A stretch of 64,000 nt of DNA from an uncultured Desulfobacter sp. (lineage in GTDB: Bacteria; Desulfobacterota; Desulfobacteria; Desulfobacterales; Desulfobacteraceae). Numbering within the stretch: the stretch's first letter is position 1; every line of letters starts with the position of its first letter. The position numbers and the translations under genes were made by a program. The notes under the pieces are model-generated. The model was given only the letters and a program-made list of their open reading frames with translations. It did not search any database and was not told where the DNA came from. The stretch covers positions 752,501 through 816,500 of the forward strand of contig NZ_OY781882.1 in assembly GCF_963677125.1 (NCBI RefSeq), written 5' to 3'. Shown piece after piece: positions 16,898-25,640 of the stretch.

Positions 16898-18250
16898 TTA
16901 TCCTTTAATCTCCTTAAAGACCTCTTCCATGGTATCCAGGGCTTTGTCCAGGGTCTCCATGGGGATGTTCAATGCCGGTTCAAACCGGATGCATTTGGCA
17001 TTGGTCAAGGTGCCGGCTGTGATAACACCCCGTGCAAACAGCCCGGCCGCCAGCTGGTATCCGATCTCATCGGAGACAAATTCCATACCGATTAGCAAGC
17101 CTTTGCCGGTGATTTTTTCCAGAATGCCCGGGTACTTTTCCTGAAGTTCACCCAGGCGGCCTTTTACATATTCACCTTTTTGGGCGGCCTGTCCGGGCAG
17201 ATCTTCTGCCTGGAGTACGGTGATGGCGGCAAGGGCTGCTGCACAGGCAATGGGGTTGCCGCCGGTGGTGGTGGTGTGCATGAAGGGGTTGGGTTCCATG
17301 ACTTCCCATATTTCAGGGGTGGAAAAAAAGCCGGACATGGGCACAACGCCGCCACCCAGGGCTTTGCCAAAGCACATGATGTCAGGGGTTACGCCCCAGT
17401 GGTCCACACCGAAAATTTTGCCGGTGCGACCAAATCCGGTCTGAACTTCATCGGCAATGAGCAGCACGCCAAATTTGTCACACAGCTCGCGCAGGCGGGG
17501 CCAGAAATCATCGGGGGGAACAATGGCGCCTGCCTCTCCCTGGATGGGTTCGGCCACGATGCCGGCAATGTCGTTGCCTACGGCGGCATTGGCTTTAAGT
17601 ATCCGCTCCACGGCGTCGGCATCCCCGAACGGCGCATGCTGCACCCCTTCAAGTAAAGGCAGCAGGGGTTGGCGATAAACGTCTTTGCCCATCAGGGAAA
17701 GAGACCCCAGGGTTTTTCCATGAAAGCCTTTGAGCATGGCAATGAACCCTTTTTTACCGGTGTAAAATTTGGCAAGTTTCATGGCACCTTCCACCGCTTC
17801 GGTGCCGGAATTGGCAAAAAAACCATACTGGATGTCCCCTGGCGTGATCATGCCGATCACCTGGGCCAGTTTTGCCCGCAGGGGATCAAGCATCTCCTGG
17901 CTGTACTGGGGGCTTCTGTCCAGCTGGGCTTTAACGGCCGCTACAATTTTGGGGTGCCGGATGCCGTAGGTGTACAGCCCAAACCCGCCAAGCAGATCAA
18001 TGTATTCACGGCCAAGGATATCTTTTAAAATGGAACCTTGGCCGGTCCACTCCGTAACGGCAAAGCTGTTTTCTTCGGTGACTGATTTGCGGTATTCGAG
18101 AAACCCTTTATTAACGTGGTTGCGAAAATTCTCAACGGTTTCTTTGGCCACCATCTCCCGCTCTTTTTGGGTGATGTCGGTATCGTTTTTCTCAATCAGG
18201 TCAACGTACTTATTGGCTTCTTTAAATGCTTGGGTGATATCCCTGCTCAT
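16898..18250 (-). CDS. patA: Putrescine--2-oxoglutarate aminotransferase
   Basis: Class III PLP aminotransferase that moves an amino group from putrescine to 2-oxoglutarate. The 450 residues track E. coli PatA from end to end (HVNKGFLEYRKSVTE, GLYTYGIRHPKIV, GFFANSGTEAVEGAMKLAK, LIADEVQTGFGRTGK, PLP lysine in CFGKALGGGVVPMS). AAGGAAG precedes the start. A perfect TetR-type operator lies about 50 bp upstream, so this gene heads its own transcription unit patA-patD-aguA-aguB. Confidence 0.95.
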   Translation of the reverse strand: MSRDITQAFKEANKYVDLIEKNDTDITQKEREMVAKETVENFRNHVNKGFLEYRKSVTEENSFAVTEWTGQGSILKDILGREYIDLLGGFGLYTYGIRHPKIVAAVKAQLDRSPQYSQEMLDPLRAKLAQVIGMITPGDIQYGFFANSGTEAVEGAMKLAKFYTGKKGFIAMLKGFHGKTLGSLSLMGKDVYRQPLLPLLEGVQHAPFGDADAVERILKANAAVGNDIAGIVAEPIQGEAGAIVPPDDFWPRLRELCDKFGVLLIADEVQTGFGRTGKIFGVDHWGVTPDIMCFGKALGGGVVPMSGFFSTPEIWEVMEPNPFMHTTTTGGNPIACAAALAAITVLQAEDLPGQAAQKGEYVKGRLGELQEKYPGILEKITGKGLLIGMEFVSDEIGYQLAAGLFARGVITAGTLTNAKCIRFEPALNIPMETLDKALDTMEEVFKEIKG

Positions 18251-18298
18251 TTTTTTCTTCCTTTTCTTTCTACGTAAGTAAAAAGATTTTTAGTTTAT

Positions 18299-18312
18299 AC
18301 TGAATGGTCAGT
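18299..18312. promoter_or_regulatory. TetR-type operator upstream of patA
   Basis: ACTGAATGGTCAGT, identical to the site at 24061-24074 and one base from the reverse complement of the site at 24846-24859. It lies 49 bp before the patA start. Confidence 0.75.
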
Positions 18313-18353
18313 AAATAATTTTTTAAAGCTATTTGTGTGTATTCTTTTTTTTA

Positions 18354-18422
18354 CCATGAAGGACACGAAGTTCACGAAGATTTAGGATTTTAAACTTCGT
18401 GTCCTTCGTGATCTTCGTGGTG
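18354..18422. repeat. CTTCGTG-type palindromic intergenic repeat
   Basis: GAAGGACACGAAGTT (18358-18372) and AACTTCGTGTCCTTC (18393-18407) form a perfect 15-bp stem with a 20-nt loop, flanked by further CACGAAGAT / ATCTTCGTG units. Sequences of this kind are scattered in many bacterial genomes (established knowledge, remembered, not searched). It also lies at the end of the upstream amidohydrolase transcript. Confidence 0.7.
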
Positions 18423-18488
18423 GATTAAAGGGAAAAGGATATTGGCGGTCAACGCACATCTAATCGATTGTCCTTTTTTCCTGTGTAA

Positions 18489-20030
18489 TTACAGATCCTC
18501 TGTGTTGTACAATTTCCCTTTGGCAAAAACTTTTTCAATGTTGATTTTGCTGATATCTTGGGCTGCAACCTGGTAGGGGTTGCGGTCCAGGACAATGAAT
18601 TCAGCTTTCATGCCCGGTTTAAGAGAGCCCCTTTCATTTTCCTCAAAGACGCTGTAGGCAGCATCTGTTGTAAACATCCGGATCGCTTCGGTCAGGGTAA
18701 CCCGTTCCGGGGCATAGGGATGGCACACCGCAGCCTGAATCCCTGCAAGGGGATTATAGGGTGTGACAGGTGAGTCTGATCCGCCGCAGATCACCACCCC
18801 TGCATCCAGGATGGTGCGGTAAGGGTGCAGCCGCTTGTGGCGGGAAGGCCCGAGCATCCGTTCATAAAACGTTTGGTCCTCCATGAGATAGGGGAAAAAT
18901 GCCGGTTGCATGGCGGCAATAATTCCAGCTTTGGCCATGCGTTCAATCTGAGTGTAGGTGGGCACTTCCAAATGCTCAATTCGGTGGCGGTGATCCGTGC
19001 GGGGATATTTTGCCAAAGCCTTTTCCATGGCATGCAGCACCTGTTCAATGGCGGCCTCTGCTTCACAGTGTACGGCAATCTGCAGGCCTTTGGCGTGGGC
19101 TTCACAGATGAATTCATCCATCTGTGCCTGGGTAAAGGTCAGGGTGCCGTAATTGTCAGGCTGATTGCTGTACGGTTCAAAAAAAGCTGCGGTATAGCAA
19201 TCAATGGCCCCGTCGGCAAAAATACATCCGCCGATGCGCGTTAACCCCAAATCCAGACTTGACTGGACATCCCGGTTCTGGTTCCAGTGCACGGTATGAA
19301 GGGGCAGATTTTGGTGATGTTGGTGGAAAAAGGCTGAAAATTCAGGTTCCCCGTCCTTGCCCTCAAGGCAGTGCAGGCTGGTGATACCGTTTTTTAATGC
19401 TTTGCGGGCTGCAAGCATATAGCCTTTGACAATGGCCTCTTTGGAGATCATGCGATTAATCTGGGGCATCACAAAGGCAAGGGAGGCCGGGTCCCGGACC
19501 AGCCCGGTCATCCGTCCGTTTTCCGTATCCACCCCGTCCATTTCTCCTGTCACACCAAGGGCTTTTATAGCCAGACTGTTCAGAGACAAAAAGTGAAGGG
19601 ATGTGTGGACAACAGCCAGCGGCGCATCCGGACATACCGCGTCCAGTTCGGCAGTATTGGGCATTCGTTTTTCCTGCACCAACTGGTCGTTTAAACGGTA
19701 GGCCAGCATCCATTCGTCTTTTTCCAATTTTTTGCGGTGTGCCGCAATACCGTCAAACACTTCGGCAAAACAGGTACAACCGGTCAGATCCGCACTGCCG
19801 AGAACCTGACCCGTCCACTCCAGATGCTGATGTGTATCAATAAATCCGGGCAGCACTGTTTTTCCACCCAGATCCATAACCTGCACAGCAGCCCCCTCGG
19901 GATAAAGCGGTACAACTTCATCATGTTCGCCCAAAGCCTCTATGGTATCACCGTCTACCACCATGGCAGAAAATTGGGGTCGGGCGTCATCCAGACTGAT
20001 ACCCTGTATATTGGTAAAAAGTGTTTTCAT
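18489..20030 (-). CDS. YtcJ-type metal-dependent amidohydrolase
   Basis: Amidohydrolase-3 family, 513 residues. Metal and catalytic motifs are in place: FIDTHQHLEW (about 65-75), HCEAEAAIEQ and HRIEHLEV in the middle, GGSDSPVTPYNPL near the C-terminus, and an N-terminal beta-sandwich that starts MKTLFTNIQG. The family cleaves amides and related C-N bonds; substrates vary widely. It lies between potD and patA on the same strand, so an N-acyl- or carbamoyl-polyamine, or an amide carried in by Pot, is a reasonable guess but not shown by sequence. A long palindrome separates it from potD. Confidence 0.88.
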   Translation of the reverse strand: MKTLFTNIQGISLDDARPQFSAMVVDGDTIEALGEHDEVVPLYPEGAAVQVMDLGGKTVLPGFIDTHQHLEWTGQVLGSADLTGCTCFAEVFDGIAAHRKKLEKDEWMLAYRLNDQLVQEKRMPNTAELDAVCPDAPLAVVHTSLHFLSLNSLAIKALGVTGEMDGVDTENGRMTGLVRDPASLAFVMPQINRMISKEAIVKGYMLAARKALKNGITSLHCLEGKDGEPEFSAFFHQHHQNLPLHTVHWNQNRDVQSSLDLGLTRIGGCIFADGAIDCYTAAFFEPYSNQPDNYGTLTFTQAQMDEFICEAHAKGLQIAVHCEAEAAIEQVLHAMEKALAKYPRTDHRHRIEHLEVPTYTQIERMAKAGIIAAMQPAFFPYLMEDQTFYERMLGPSRHKRLHPYRTILDAGVVICGGSDSPVTPYNPLAGIQAAVCHPYAPERVTLTEAIRMFTTDAAYSVFEENERGSLKPGMKAEFIVLDRNPYQVAAQDISKINIEKVFAKGKLYNTEDL

Positions 20031-20064
20031 TTCATCTCAAATTAAAGCACTTGGCTAATGTTGG

Positions 20065-20196
20065 GTTTGAATGGAGATTTGCCCATATGCAAGGCGCAAG
20101 GACCGTTGTAACCGGAGCAACCTCATGGTTGTGAGGATTACAACGGTCCGCAGCAACGCCCCATATTAAATCAGGCGGGTGAATATCCATTCAAAC
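20065..20196. repeat. 132-bp nested palindrome between potD and the amidohydrolase gene
   Basis: Outer arms GTTTGAATGGAGATTTGCCC (20065-20084) and GGGTGAATATCCATTCAAAC (20177-20196) match in 17 of 20 pairs. Inside lies GGACCGTTGTAA (20100-20111) against TTACAACGGTCC (20138-20149), perfect over 12 bp, and inside that CAACC-TCAT-GGTTG. The right arm ends one base before the potD stop. Confidence 0.75.
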
Positions 20197-20197
20197 G

Positions 20198-21253
20198 CTA
20201 TCTGGTTTTGATCATTGTCCACAGTTCGTCGTAGTACCTGTTGTTTTTGCCCAGGTCATTAATGAACTCAAGCGTCTTCATCGTCGTTTCACTCGGATAA
20301 ATAGCCGGATTAGTCAGATCAGCAGGCGTAATAAATTCCTTGGCCGCCTTATTCGGCGTAGCATACTGGGTCCAGTTGGACAGAGTGGCACCATTCTTGG
20401 CATCCAGCACCCAGTTGATGAATGTATGGGCATAGTCCACATGGGGGGCTCCGGCAGGAATCGCCATGTTGTCCGCCCAGATTACCCCGCCTTCCTTGGG
20501 GTTGGCAAAGGCAAATTTTTCCGGAGCATCAGCCACGGCACGCAGGGCGTCACCATTGTAAACCAACGCGGCAATAGCAGTGCCTGCAACCACCTTGGAA
20601 CGGCCGCCTGTTCCCACGTCAAATCCGGCAAAATATTTACTGGATTTGGTTTCGATCATCATCTTGGCCAAAGCTTTAAGCTCATCTTTATCCAGGGTGT
20701 TAACGCTTTTGCCCATATATTTCAAGGCAATTCCCAGCATCTCCCGGATGGAGTCAATCATGACCACAGGGCCTTTACGTTCCGCCGGATCAAAAAACAG
20801 AGCGGTGGAGGCTACATAATCTTGTCCAAGGACCTCTTTGTTATAAAGCATGCCCACGGTACCCCACTGATAGGGCGCAGTATATACATTGCCCGGATCA
20901 TAGGCCGCGTTTTTGAAAGCGTCTTCCAGGTTGGCCAGATTGGGCAGTTTGGAATGGTCCAGTTTCTGAAGCAGGTTCAATTTGATCATGGTATTGATGA
21001 TGTAGTCCGAAGGAACAACCACGTCATACTGGTTTACGCCGCCGGCCTGGAGTTTGGCCACAAGCTCTTCGGTGGACTCGTAAAATTCCACCCGGCTTTT
21101 GATGCCTGTATCTTTGGTAAATGTGTCCATATAGTCTTCGGGCATATATTCGCTCCAGATCAGGACACGAAGTTCATCCGCAGCAAAAGAGGATGCCGGA
21201 AACTGGAGGAACACGGCACACACCAGCAACAGGGTTAAAGTTAATTTTTTCAT
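20198..21253 (-). CDS. potD: Spermidine/putrescine ABC transporter, periplasmic binding protein
   Basis: Binds polyamines in the periplasm and delivers them to PotBC. 351 residues, Sec signal peptide (about 1-24, MKKLTLTLLLVCAVF...SSFA), then the PotD/PotF fold: LRVLIWSEYMPEDYMDTF, VVPSDYIINTMIK, and the late IPAGAPHVDYAHTFINWVLD motif. The start is behind an AAGGAGA ribosome site. Last of the pot genes, 18 bp after potC. Putrescine versus spermidine preference cannot be read safely, though the neighbours favour putrescine. Confidence 0.93.
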   Translation of the reverse strand: MKKLTLTLLLVCAVFLQFPASSFAADELRVLIWSEYMPEDYMDTFTKDTGIKSRVEFYESTEELVAKLQAGGVNQYDVVVPSDYIINTMIKLNLLQKLDHSKLPNLANLEDAFKNAAYDPGNVYTAPYQWGTVGMLYNKEVLGQDYVASTALFFDPAERKGPVVMIDSIREMLGIALKYMGKSVNTLDKDELKALAKMMIETKSSKYFAGFDVGTGGRSKVVAGTAIAALVYNGDALRAVADAPEKFAFANPKEGGVIWADNMAIPAGAPHVDYAHTFINWVLDAKNGATLSNWTQYATPNKAAKEFITPADLTNPAIYPSETTMKTLEFINDLGKNNRYYDELWTMIKTR

Positions 21254-21271
21254 GGTTATCTCCTTTTGTTT

Positions 21272-22066
21272 TTATTGTTTTTTACTGGAAATTCTTTCTG
21301 ACAGAATAACCAAAGTGATGGTTACAAAAATGCCCACAGTTGACAGGGCATGGATTTTGGGCGTGATGCCCCGGTGTACTTCACCATATATATAAAGGGG
21401 CAGGGTGACCGAAGTGGGTCCGGCCGTAAAAAAACTGATAATAAAATCGTCAAGGGAGAGGGTCAGTGCCAGCATGGCCCCGGAGACAATGCCCGGCATC
21501 ATCAGCGGCAGCAGTACATGTCGGAAGGTGTACCAGTTGGAGGCATACAGATCCCTTGACGCCTCTTCAATTTCATTGTTAAAAGCGGAAAGCCGGCTTC
21601 GGACCACCAGGGCCACAAATGCCACCTGGAAGGTGACATGCCCGATGATCATGGTGATCAGTCCCGGCTCAAATATGGAAGAGATGGACCGCAGGCAGGT
21701 AAATGCAATGACCAGGGCGCCGGCAAAAACGATCTCAGGCGTGATGACCGGCAGGTAGAGATTGATATCAAAAAAGGTCATCACCTTTTTTGACCAGGGA
21801 TAGCGGGAAAGCCCCATGGCCAGCGCCGTGCCCAGAATCGTGGCAATAATAGTAGACACCACTGCCAAAATGGCGGTATTGACACATGCCTCGATGACCA
21901 GGTCGTCATGGAGCAGTTTAACGTACCAGTCCAGACTGAACCCGCCCCAGTGAATGCCGAAACGCGACTTGTTGAATGAATAAACCATGACGGCCAGCAA
22001 CGGTGTGTAAAGAAACGCATAGGTTGCCACGGCAAAAATTTTATAACGCAAACCCAGCTTAAACAT
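21272..22066 (-). CDS. potC: Spermidine/putrescine ABC transporter permease
   Basis: 264 residues, about six membrane helices, with the PotC-type opening (YTPLLAVMVYSFNKSRFG) and the ATPase-docking EAA loop (EASRDLYASNWYTFRHVLLPLMMPGIVSG). The start codon overlaps the end of potB, so the pair is translated together. Forms the inner-membrane channel with PotB. Confidence 0.93.
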   Translation of the reverse strand: MFKLGLRYKIFAVATYAFLYTPLLAVMVYSFNKSRFGIHWGGFSLDWYVKLLHDDLVIEACVNTAILAVVSTIIATILGTALAMGLSRYPWSKKVMTFFDINLYLPVITPEIVFAGALVIAFTCLRSISSIFEPGLITMIIGHVTFQVAFVALVVRSRLSAFNNEIEEASRDLYASNWYTFRHVLLPLMMPGIVSGAMLALTLSLDDFIISFFTAGPTSVTLPLYIYGEVHRGITPKIHALSTVGIFVTITLVILSERISSKKQ

Positions 22067-22980
22067 TATACAATCTCCATTGTTTCGCCTTTGCGGTTCA
22101 AAAAGACCAGGGCAATAAGGGTTAAGGACATAAGTGCCAGACTGACAGCCGCCCCAAAGGGCCAGTCACGGCTTTTACCGAATTGCTGCTGGATCAGATT
22201 GCCCACCAGCATATATTTTGCCCCGCCTAAAAGATCCGGGATAAGGAACATGCCCATGGCCGGCACAAAGGTCAAAATGGCCCCCACAGACAGTCCCGGC
22301 AGGGTCTGGGGTAAAATAGCCTGGCGGAACACCCGCCACTTGCCGCAGTAAAGATCATTGGCCGCTTCAACCAGGCTCCAGTCCAGTTTTTCCACGCTGG
22401 AATACAGGGGCAGGGCCACAAAGGGAAGAAATGCGCTGATCATACCGATGTAGACTGCAAATGAACTGGGGTATAACGGACTTCCAGGCGGCACAAGATG
22501 CAGCAGGGCCGCGATTTTTGCAATGGGCAGTCCCGGTGCCAGAACAATCTGCCAGGCATAGGTCCGGATCACCAGGTTGGTCCAGAAGGGAATGATCAGG
22601 GCCATCAGCCACAGGTACCGGGTGGTCTTGTTCCGGGTGGAAATAAAAAAGGCTAACGGGTAAGACAAAATGATGCAAATCAATGTTGTCAAAAATCCGG
22701 CAACAAGTGAGCGCAACAGAATTTTCAAATAGTCCGGGCTCCAGCCGAACAGGCTGTAACCTGCCAGCCGTTTGTAGTTTTCCAGGGTAAAGACCCATTC
22801 GATCTCACCGTAGGCACCCCGGGTGGTAAAGCTGATCACAATCAATGACAACGCGGGGATGGACAAAAAAAGCATGATCCACAGCATGCCGGGTGCAATA
22901 CGCAAAAGCCCCCGGGTTCGGATATTCCTGGGTGTTGACAGTTCCCCGTAGAGTATTTCAGGTTTATCTATAATTTTCAC
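22066..22980 (-). CDS. potB: Spermidine/putrescine ABC transporter permease
   Basis: 304 residues with an N-terminal cytoplasmic stretch, six predicted helices and the EAA loop (EAANDLYCGKWRVFRQAILPQTLPGLSVG). The APGMLWIMLFLSIPALSLIVISF opening helix is typical of PotB/PotH. Overlaps potC by one base and follows potA after 30 bp. Confidence 0.93.
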   Translation of the reverse strand: MKIIDKPEILYGELSTPRNIRTRGLLRIAPGMLWIMLFLSIPALSLIVISFTTRGAYGEIEWVFTLENYKRLAGYSLFGWSPDYLKILLRSLVAGFLTTLICIILSYPLAFFISTRNKTTRYLWLMALIIPFWTNLVIRTYAWQIVLAPGLPIAKIAALLHLVPPGSPLYPSSFAVYIGMISAFLPFVALPLYSSVEKLDWSLVEAANDLYCGKWRVFRQAILPQTLPGLSVGAILTFVPAMGMFLIPDLLGGAKYMLVGNLIQQQFGKSRDWPFGAAVSLALMSLTLIALVFLNRKGETMEIV

Positions 22981-23010
22981 AGGATTTTAACTCCTTGAAC
23001 GTTTGAATAA

Positions 23011-24039
23011 TTAATCGTCAATGGTTACCAGTGCTTCCTGCAGCAGCTCCACCCAGATTTCATCCCCGATTTCGATTTTGCGGTGGGGGGCAGTTCTCAT
23101 GCGCAGGTTCCCGGTCTCCAGGGTGAGGTTCTGATAGGTGCCCCGGTAGTATTTTTCAATGACACGGGACCGAACGCCGTTTTGGGCCGGTTTTTCTGAG
23201 CGCAGCCTAATGCCTTCAGGCCGGATGACCAAAGAGCCCTTTTTCCATTCGGGCATGGTGTTTGGCACAAAATTTCCAAACGCCCCCTGCAAAACATTGT
23301 CCTTGCGTTCAACATCAAAGATATTTGCCGTGCCGATGAATTCTGCAACAAATCTGCAGTTTGGGTGGTTGTATATTTCATAGGGTGAACCGCACTGCAG
23401 AATATGTCCGTCTTTCATAACGGCAATACGGTCGGAAACCGTTAACGCTTCTTCCTGATCATGGGTGACCAGAATGAAGTTTTTCTTAAGCCGCAGCTGC
23501 AGGCGGCGAAGCTGTTCCTGGAGCTGGACCCGCAACTTGGCGTCTAAAGCGGACATGGGCTCATCAAGCAGCAGAATTTCGGGCTCGCAGACCAGGGCCC
23601 TGGCCATGGAGACCCGTTGGCGTTGTCCGCCGGAAAGCTGATCAGGGTACCGGTCTGCAAAATTTTCAAGCTCCAGCATCTCTAACATTTTGTCCACTTT
23701 GGGGGTAATTTGTGTTTCCGGAATTTTTTGTGAACGCAGGCCAAAGGCGATATTGTCGTAGTTCTTCAGGTGAGGAAAGAGCGCGTAGCTTTGAAATACG
23801 GTATTGACCGGGCGCTTGTTGGCCGGCATATCAAGAATGGGGTTTCCGTTTAAAAACAGATTCCCGTCGGTGGCTGTTTCAAGACCTGCAATAATTCTTA
23901 AAAGAGTGGTTTTTCCGCAACCTGACGGACCAAGCAGGGTAAACAGTTCACCTTGGTTGATCTTCAGATCTACATTGTTAAGGGCTTTCACCTCGCCGTA
24001 ATTTTTGTGTAAAGCAATTGCTTCCAAACAATATTCCAT
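23011..24039 (-). CDS. potA: Spermidine/putrescine ABC transporter ATPase
   Basis: 342 residues: Walker A GPSGCGKTT (about 37-45), signature LSGGQRQR, Walker B ILLLDEPMSALD, H-loop VTHDQEEAL, followed by a TOBE-type C-terminal regulatory domain from about residue 255 (FNVE/NIFDVERKDNVLQGAFGNF). Energises PotBC. A TetR-type operator lies 22 bp before the start codon, close enough to overlap the ribosome site or the promoter. Confidence 0.94.
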   Translation of the reverse strand: MEYCLEAIALHKNYGEVKALNNVDLKINQGELFTLLGPSGCGKTTLLRIIAGLETATDGNLFLNGNPILDMPANKRPVNTVFQSYALFPHLKNYDNIAFGLRSQKIPETQITPKVDKMLEMLELENFADRYPDQLSGGQRQRVSMARALVCEPEILLLDEPMSALDAKLRVQLQEQLRRLQLRLKKNFILVTHDQEEALTVSDRIAVMKDGHILQCGSPYEIYNHPNCRFVAEFIGTANIFDVERKDNVLQGAFGNFVPNTMPEWKKGSLVIRPEGIRLRSEKPAQNGVRSRVIEKYYRGTYQNLTLETGNLRMRTAPHRKIEIGDEIWVELLQEALVTIDD

Positions 24040-24060
24040 GTTGTCACCTGAGTTTTTTTT

Positions 24061-24074
24061 ACTGAATGGTCAGT
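24061..24074. promoter_or_regulatory. TetR-type operator upstream of potA
   Basis: ACTGAATGGTCAGT, identical to the site before patA. It lies in the 87-bp gap between tetR and potA, 22 bp from the potA start. Confidence 0.75.
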
Positions 24075-24126
24075 GAATAAATTAAAACTACTTTTTCCTG
24101 ATCCTAAATTGTTATTATGGTTGTCA

Positions 24127-24735
24127 TTAAAATGTGCCGCTTTTTAATATCTCTATGGTTGCCGTTTTGGCTGTATCTGCAAAATCTTCAAATGGTTGAC
24201 CTTCATTTAGGAAATGGGCATGAAACTCCAGTCCCTCCATCAGGGTGAGGACATAGTCCGCAGCTTTGTGTTCGTCCGTTACCTTAATGACACCTTCTTT
24301 GTTAAAAACGACGAATGCGTCATGCAGATAATCACGAAACCAGCGGAACATGTCGTTTAGGGCTTTGCGAATACCTTCATCCCTGAAGCTTTTATAATAA
24401 AACCCAAAATGAACACCCGGGTCCACGGTCCGATTCCATTTAAAGCTGAATATCAGGTCCATCAGTGCATCAAACCGTTGGGTACTGTCAGCTATCAAAT
24501 CAAAATTCAGCATATGTTCAGCTTTGTACTTGGAGATCAGAAGCTCTATGAGCTCTCGCTGCAAGTTGTTCTTGTTCTTGAAGTAGTGAAGGATCAGCGT
24601 GGAATGGATATTCAGGTGCTGGGCAATCTTTCCGATGGAACTGCCTTCAAATCCCTTTTCAATTAAAACCTGATAATACCCTTCAAGAATTTCCGGTTTC
24701 CGCGTTTCTGCATTTCGATTTTTTCTGGTTGCCAT
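24127..24735 (-). CDS. TetR-family repressor, probable polyamine regulator
   Basis: 202 residues. The N-terminal helix-turn-helix spans about residues 25-66 (GFEGSSIGKIAQHLNIHSTLILHYFKNK), with a ligand domain behind it. The TLILHYFKNKNNL form and the long KWNRTVDPGVHFGFYYKSFRDEGI region recall the BetI/TetR_C group. The gene is co-directional with and directly upstream of potA. Three near-identical palindromes before tetR, potA and patA are its likely operators, so it should control its own synthesis, uptake and breakdown of polyamines. The inducer (putrescine, agmatine or a product) is not known. Confidence 0.88.
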   Translation of the reverse strand: MATRKNRNAETRKPEILEGYYQVLIEKGFEGSSIGKIAQHLNIHSTLILHYFKNKNNLQRELIELLISKYKAEHMLNFDLIADSTQRFDALMDLIFSFKWNRTVDPGVHFGFYYKSFRDEGIRKALNDMFRWFRDYLHDAFVVFNKEGVIKVTDEHKAADYVLTLMEGLEFHAHFLNEGQPFEDFADTAKTATIEILKSGTF

Positions 24736-24845
24736 GAATAGTCAGCCTTAATTGTGTTTATTTGCGCTTTGGTTGTAATTCATTTTTTGAAAATTACAAT
24801 TTACGTATTCTTTACAGTCACAAAATTGTATTGTCAATAAAATTT

Positions 24846-24859
24846 ACTGATCATTCAGT
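24846..24859. promoter_or_regulatory. TetR-type operator upstream of tetR
   Basis: ACTGATCATTCAGT. Its reverse complement differs by one base from the sites at 18299 and 24061. It lies 110 bp before the tetR start, suggesting autoregulation. The rest of the 285-bp gap to 25020 is AT-rich and shows nothing else I can name. Confidence 0.7.
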
Positions 24860-25020
24860 TAAAATTTTTTATGACATCTCGAGCAGAAGGCGTGACGCCC
24901 CATAGAAAGGTACATGGTCAGAATCGATTTCTATTAGTTCAAAGAATAAGGCGATGGTTTCCCTTGATAATTGACCGTTGCAATGGTAATTGTACCTAAC
25001 TTAACGAAAGAGGATAAAAA

Positions 25021-25632
25021 ATGAGAGCTAAGCACCTGATTCTGACCTGTTTTTTCTTTTTTTCTATAGCGACCTGCGTTTATGCAAAAAGTATGTATGT
25101 ATCCGGAGTTACCCGAATCACTATGCGCACGGGCCCTGGGGTCGGCCATAAAATCGTGGCCATGGTCACTTCTGGGGTCAAATTGCAGATTTTGGAGTAT
25201 CGCAAGGATTGGTCTATGGTGAGAAATGGTGCCGGGAAAACCGGCTGGGTACTGACCCGGTTTCTTACTGACGACGTACCTAAAGCCCTTATGCTCGAAC
25301 GGTATAAAAAGGAAAACGAACGTCTGGCATCAAAGCTTTCCGCCGCAGAAGAAACGGCAAAAACCTTGAACGTCCAGAACAAAGAACTGACGGAAATTGC
25401 CAGGAAATATAAACAACTCAAAGATGCTTCCGCAAGCTACTTGAAACTTGAGACCGAACATAAAGCACTGCTGGAACAGTCCGGGGAACAGGAAAAACTT
25501 ATTCAAAGTCTTAAACAAAGAATTAGAAGCGAGGTTAAGCTTGGTCTGCTTTCCGGGGCGGGTGTTTTCATTGTGGGATTGATTTTCGGAATGAGTACCC
25601 GAAGGAAGAAAAGAAGCTCCTTGTTATCCTGA
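25021..25632 (+). CDS. Exported SH3-domain membrane-anchored protein (YgiM/TIGR04211 type)
   Basis: 203 residues: Sec signal peptide (about 1-22), bacterial SH3 domain (about 25-87, with ITMRTGPGVGHKIVAMVTSG and GWVLTRFLT), long coiled coil (about 95-165), one membrane helix (about 172-191) and a basic tail RRKKR inside the cell. This is the layout of E. coli YgiM. SH3 domains of this type bind cell-wall or signal peptides; the exact role is not established. GAGG before the ATG. Single gene, with a hairpin repeat behind it. Confidence 0.88.
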   Translation: MRAKHLILTCFFFFSIATCVYAKSMYVSGVTRITMRTGPGVGHKIVAMVTSGVKLQILEYRKDWSMVRNGAGKTGWVLTRFLTDDVPKALMLERYKKENERLASKLSAAEETAKTLNVQNKELTEIARKYKQLKDASASYLKLETEHKALLEQSGEQEKLIQSLKQRIRSEVKLGLLSGAGVFIVGLIFGMSTRRKKRSSLLS

Positions 25633-25640
25633 TTTGTCCG

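Noticed and set aside
15479..18028. Several long plus-strand frames opposite patD and patA
   Set aside because: They are shadows of well-supported minus-strand genes and have no family resemblance of their own.
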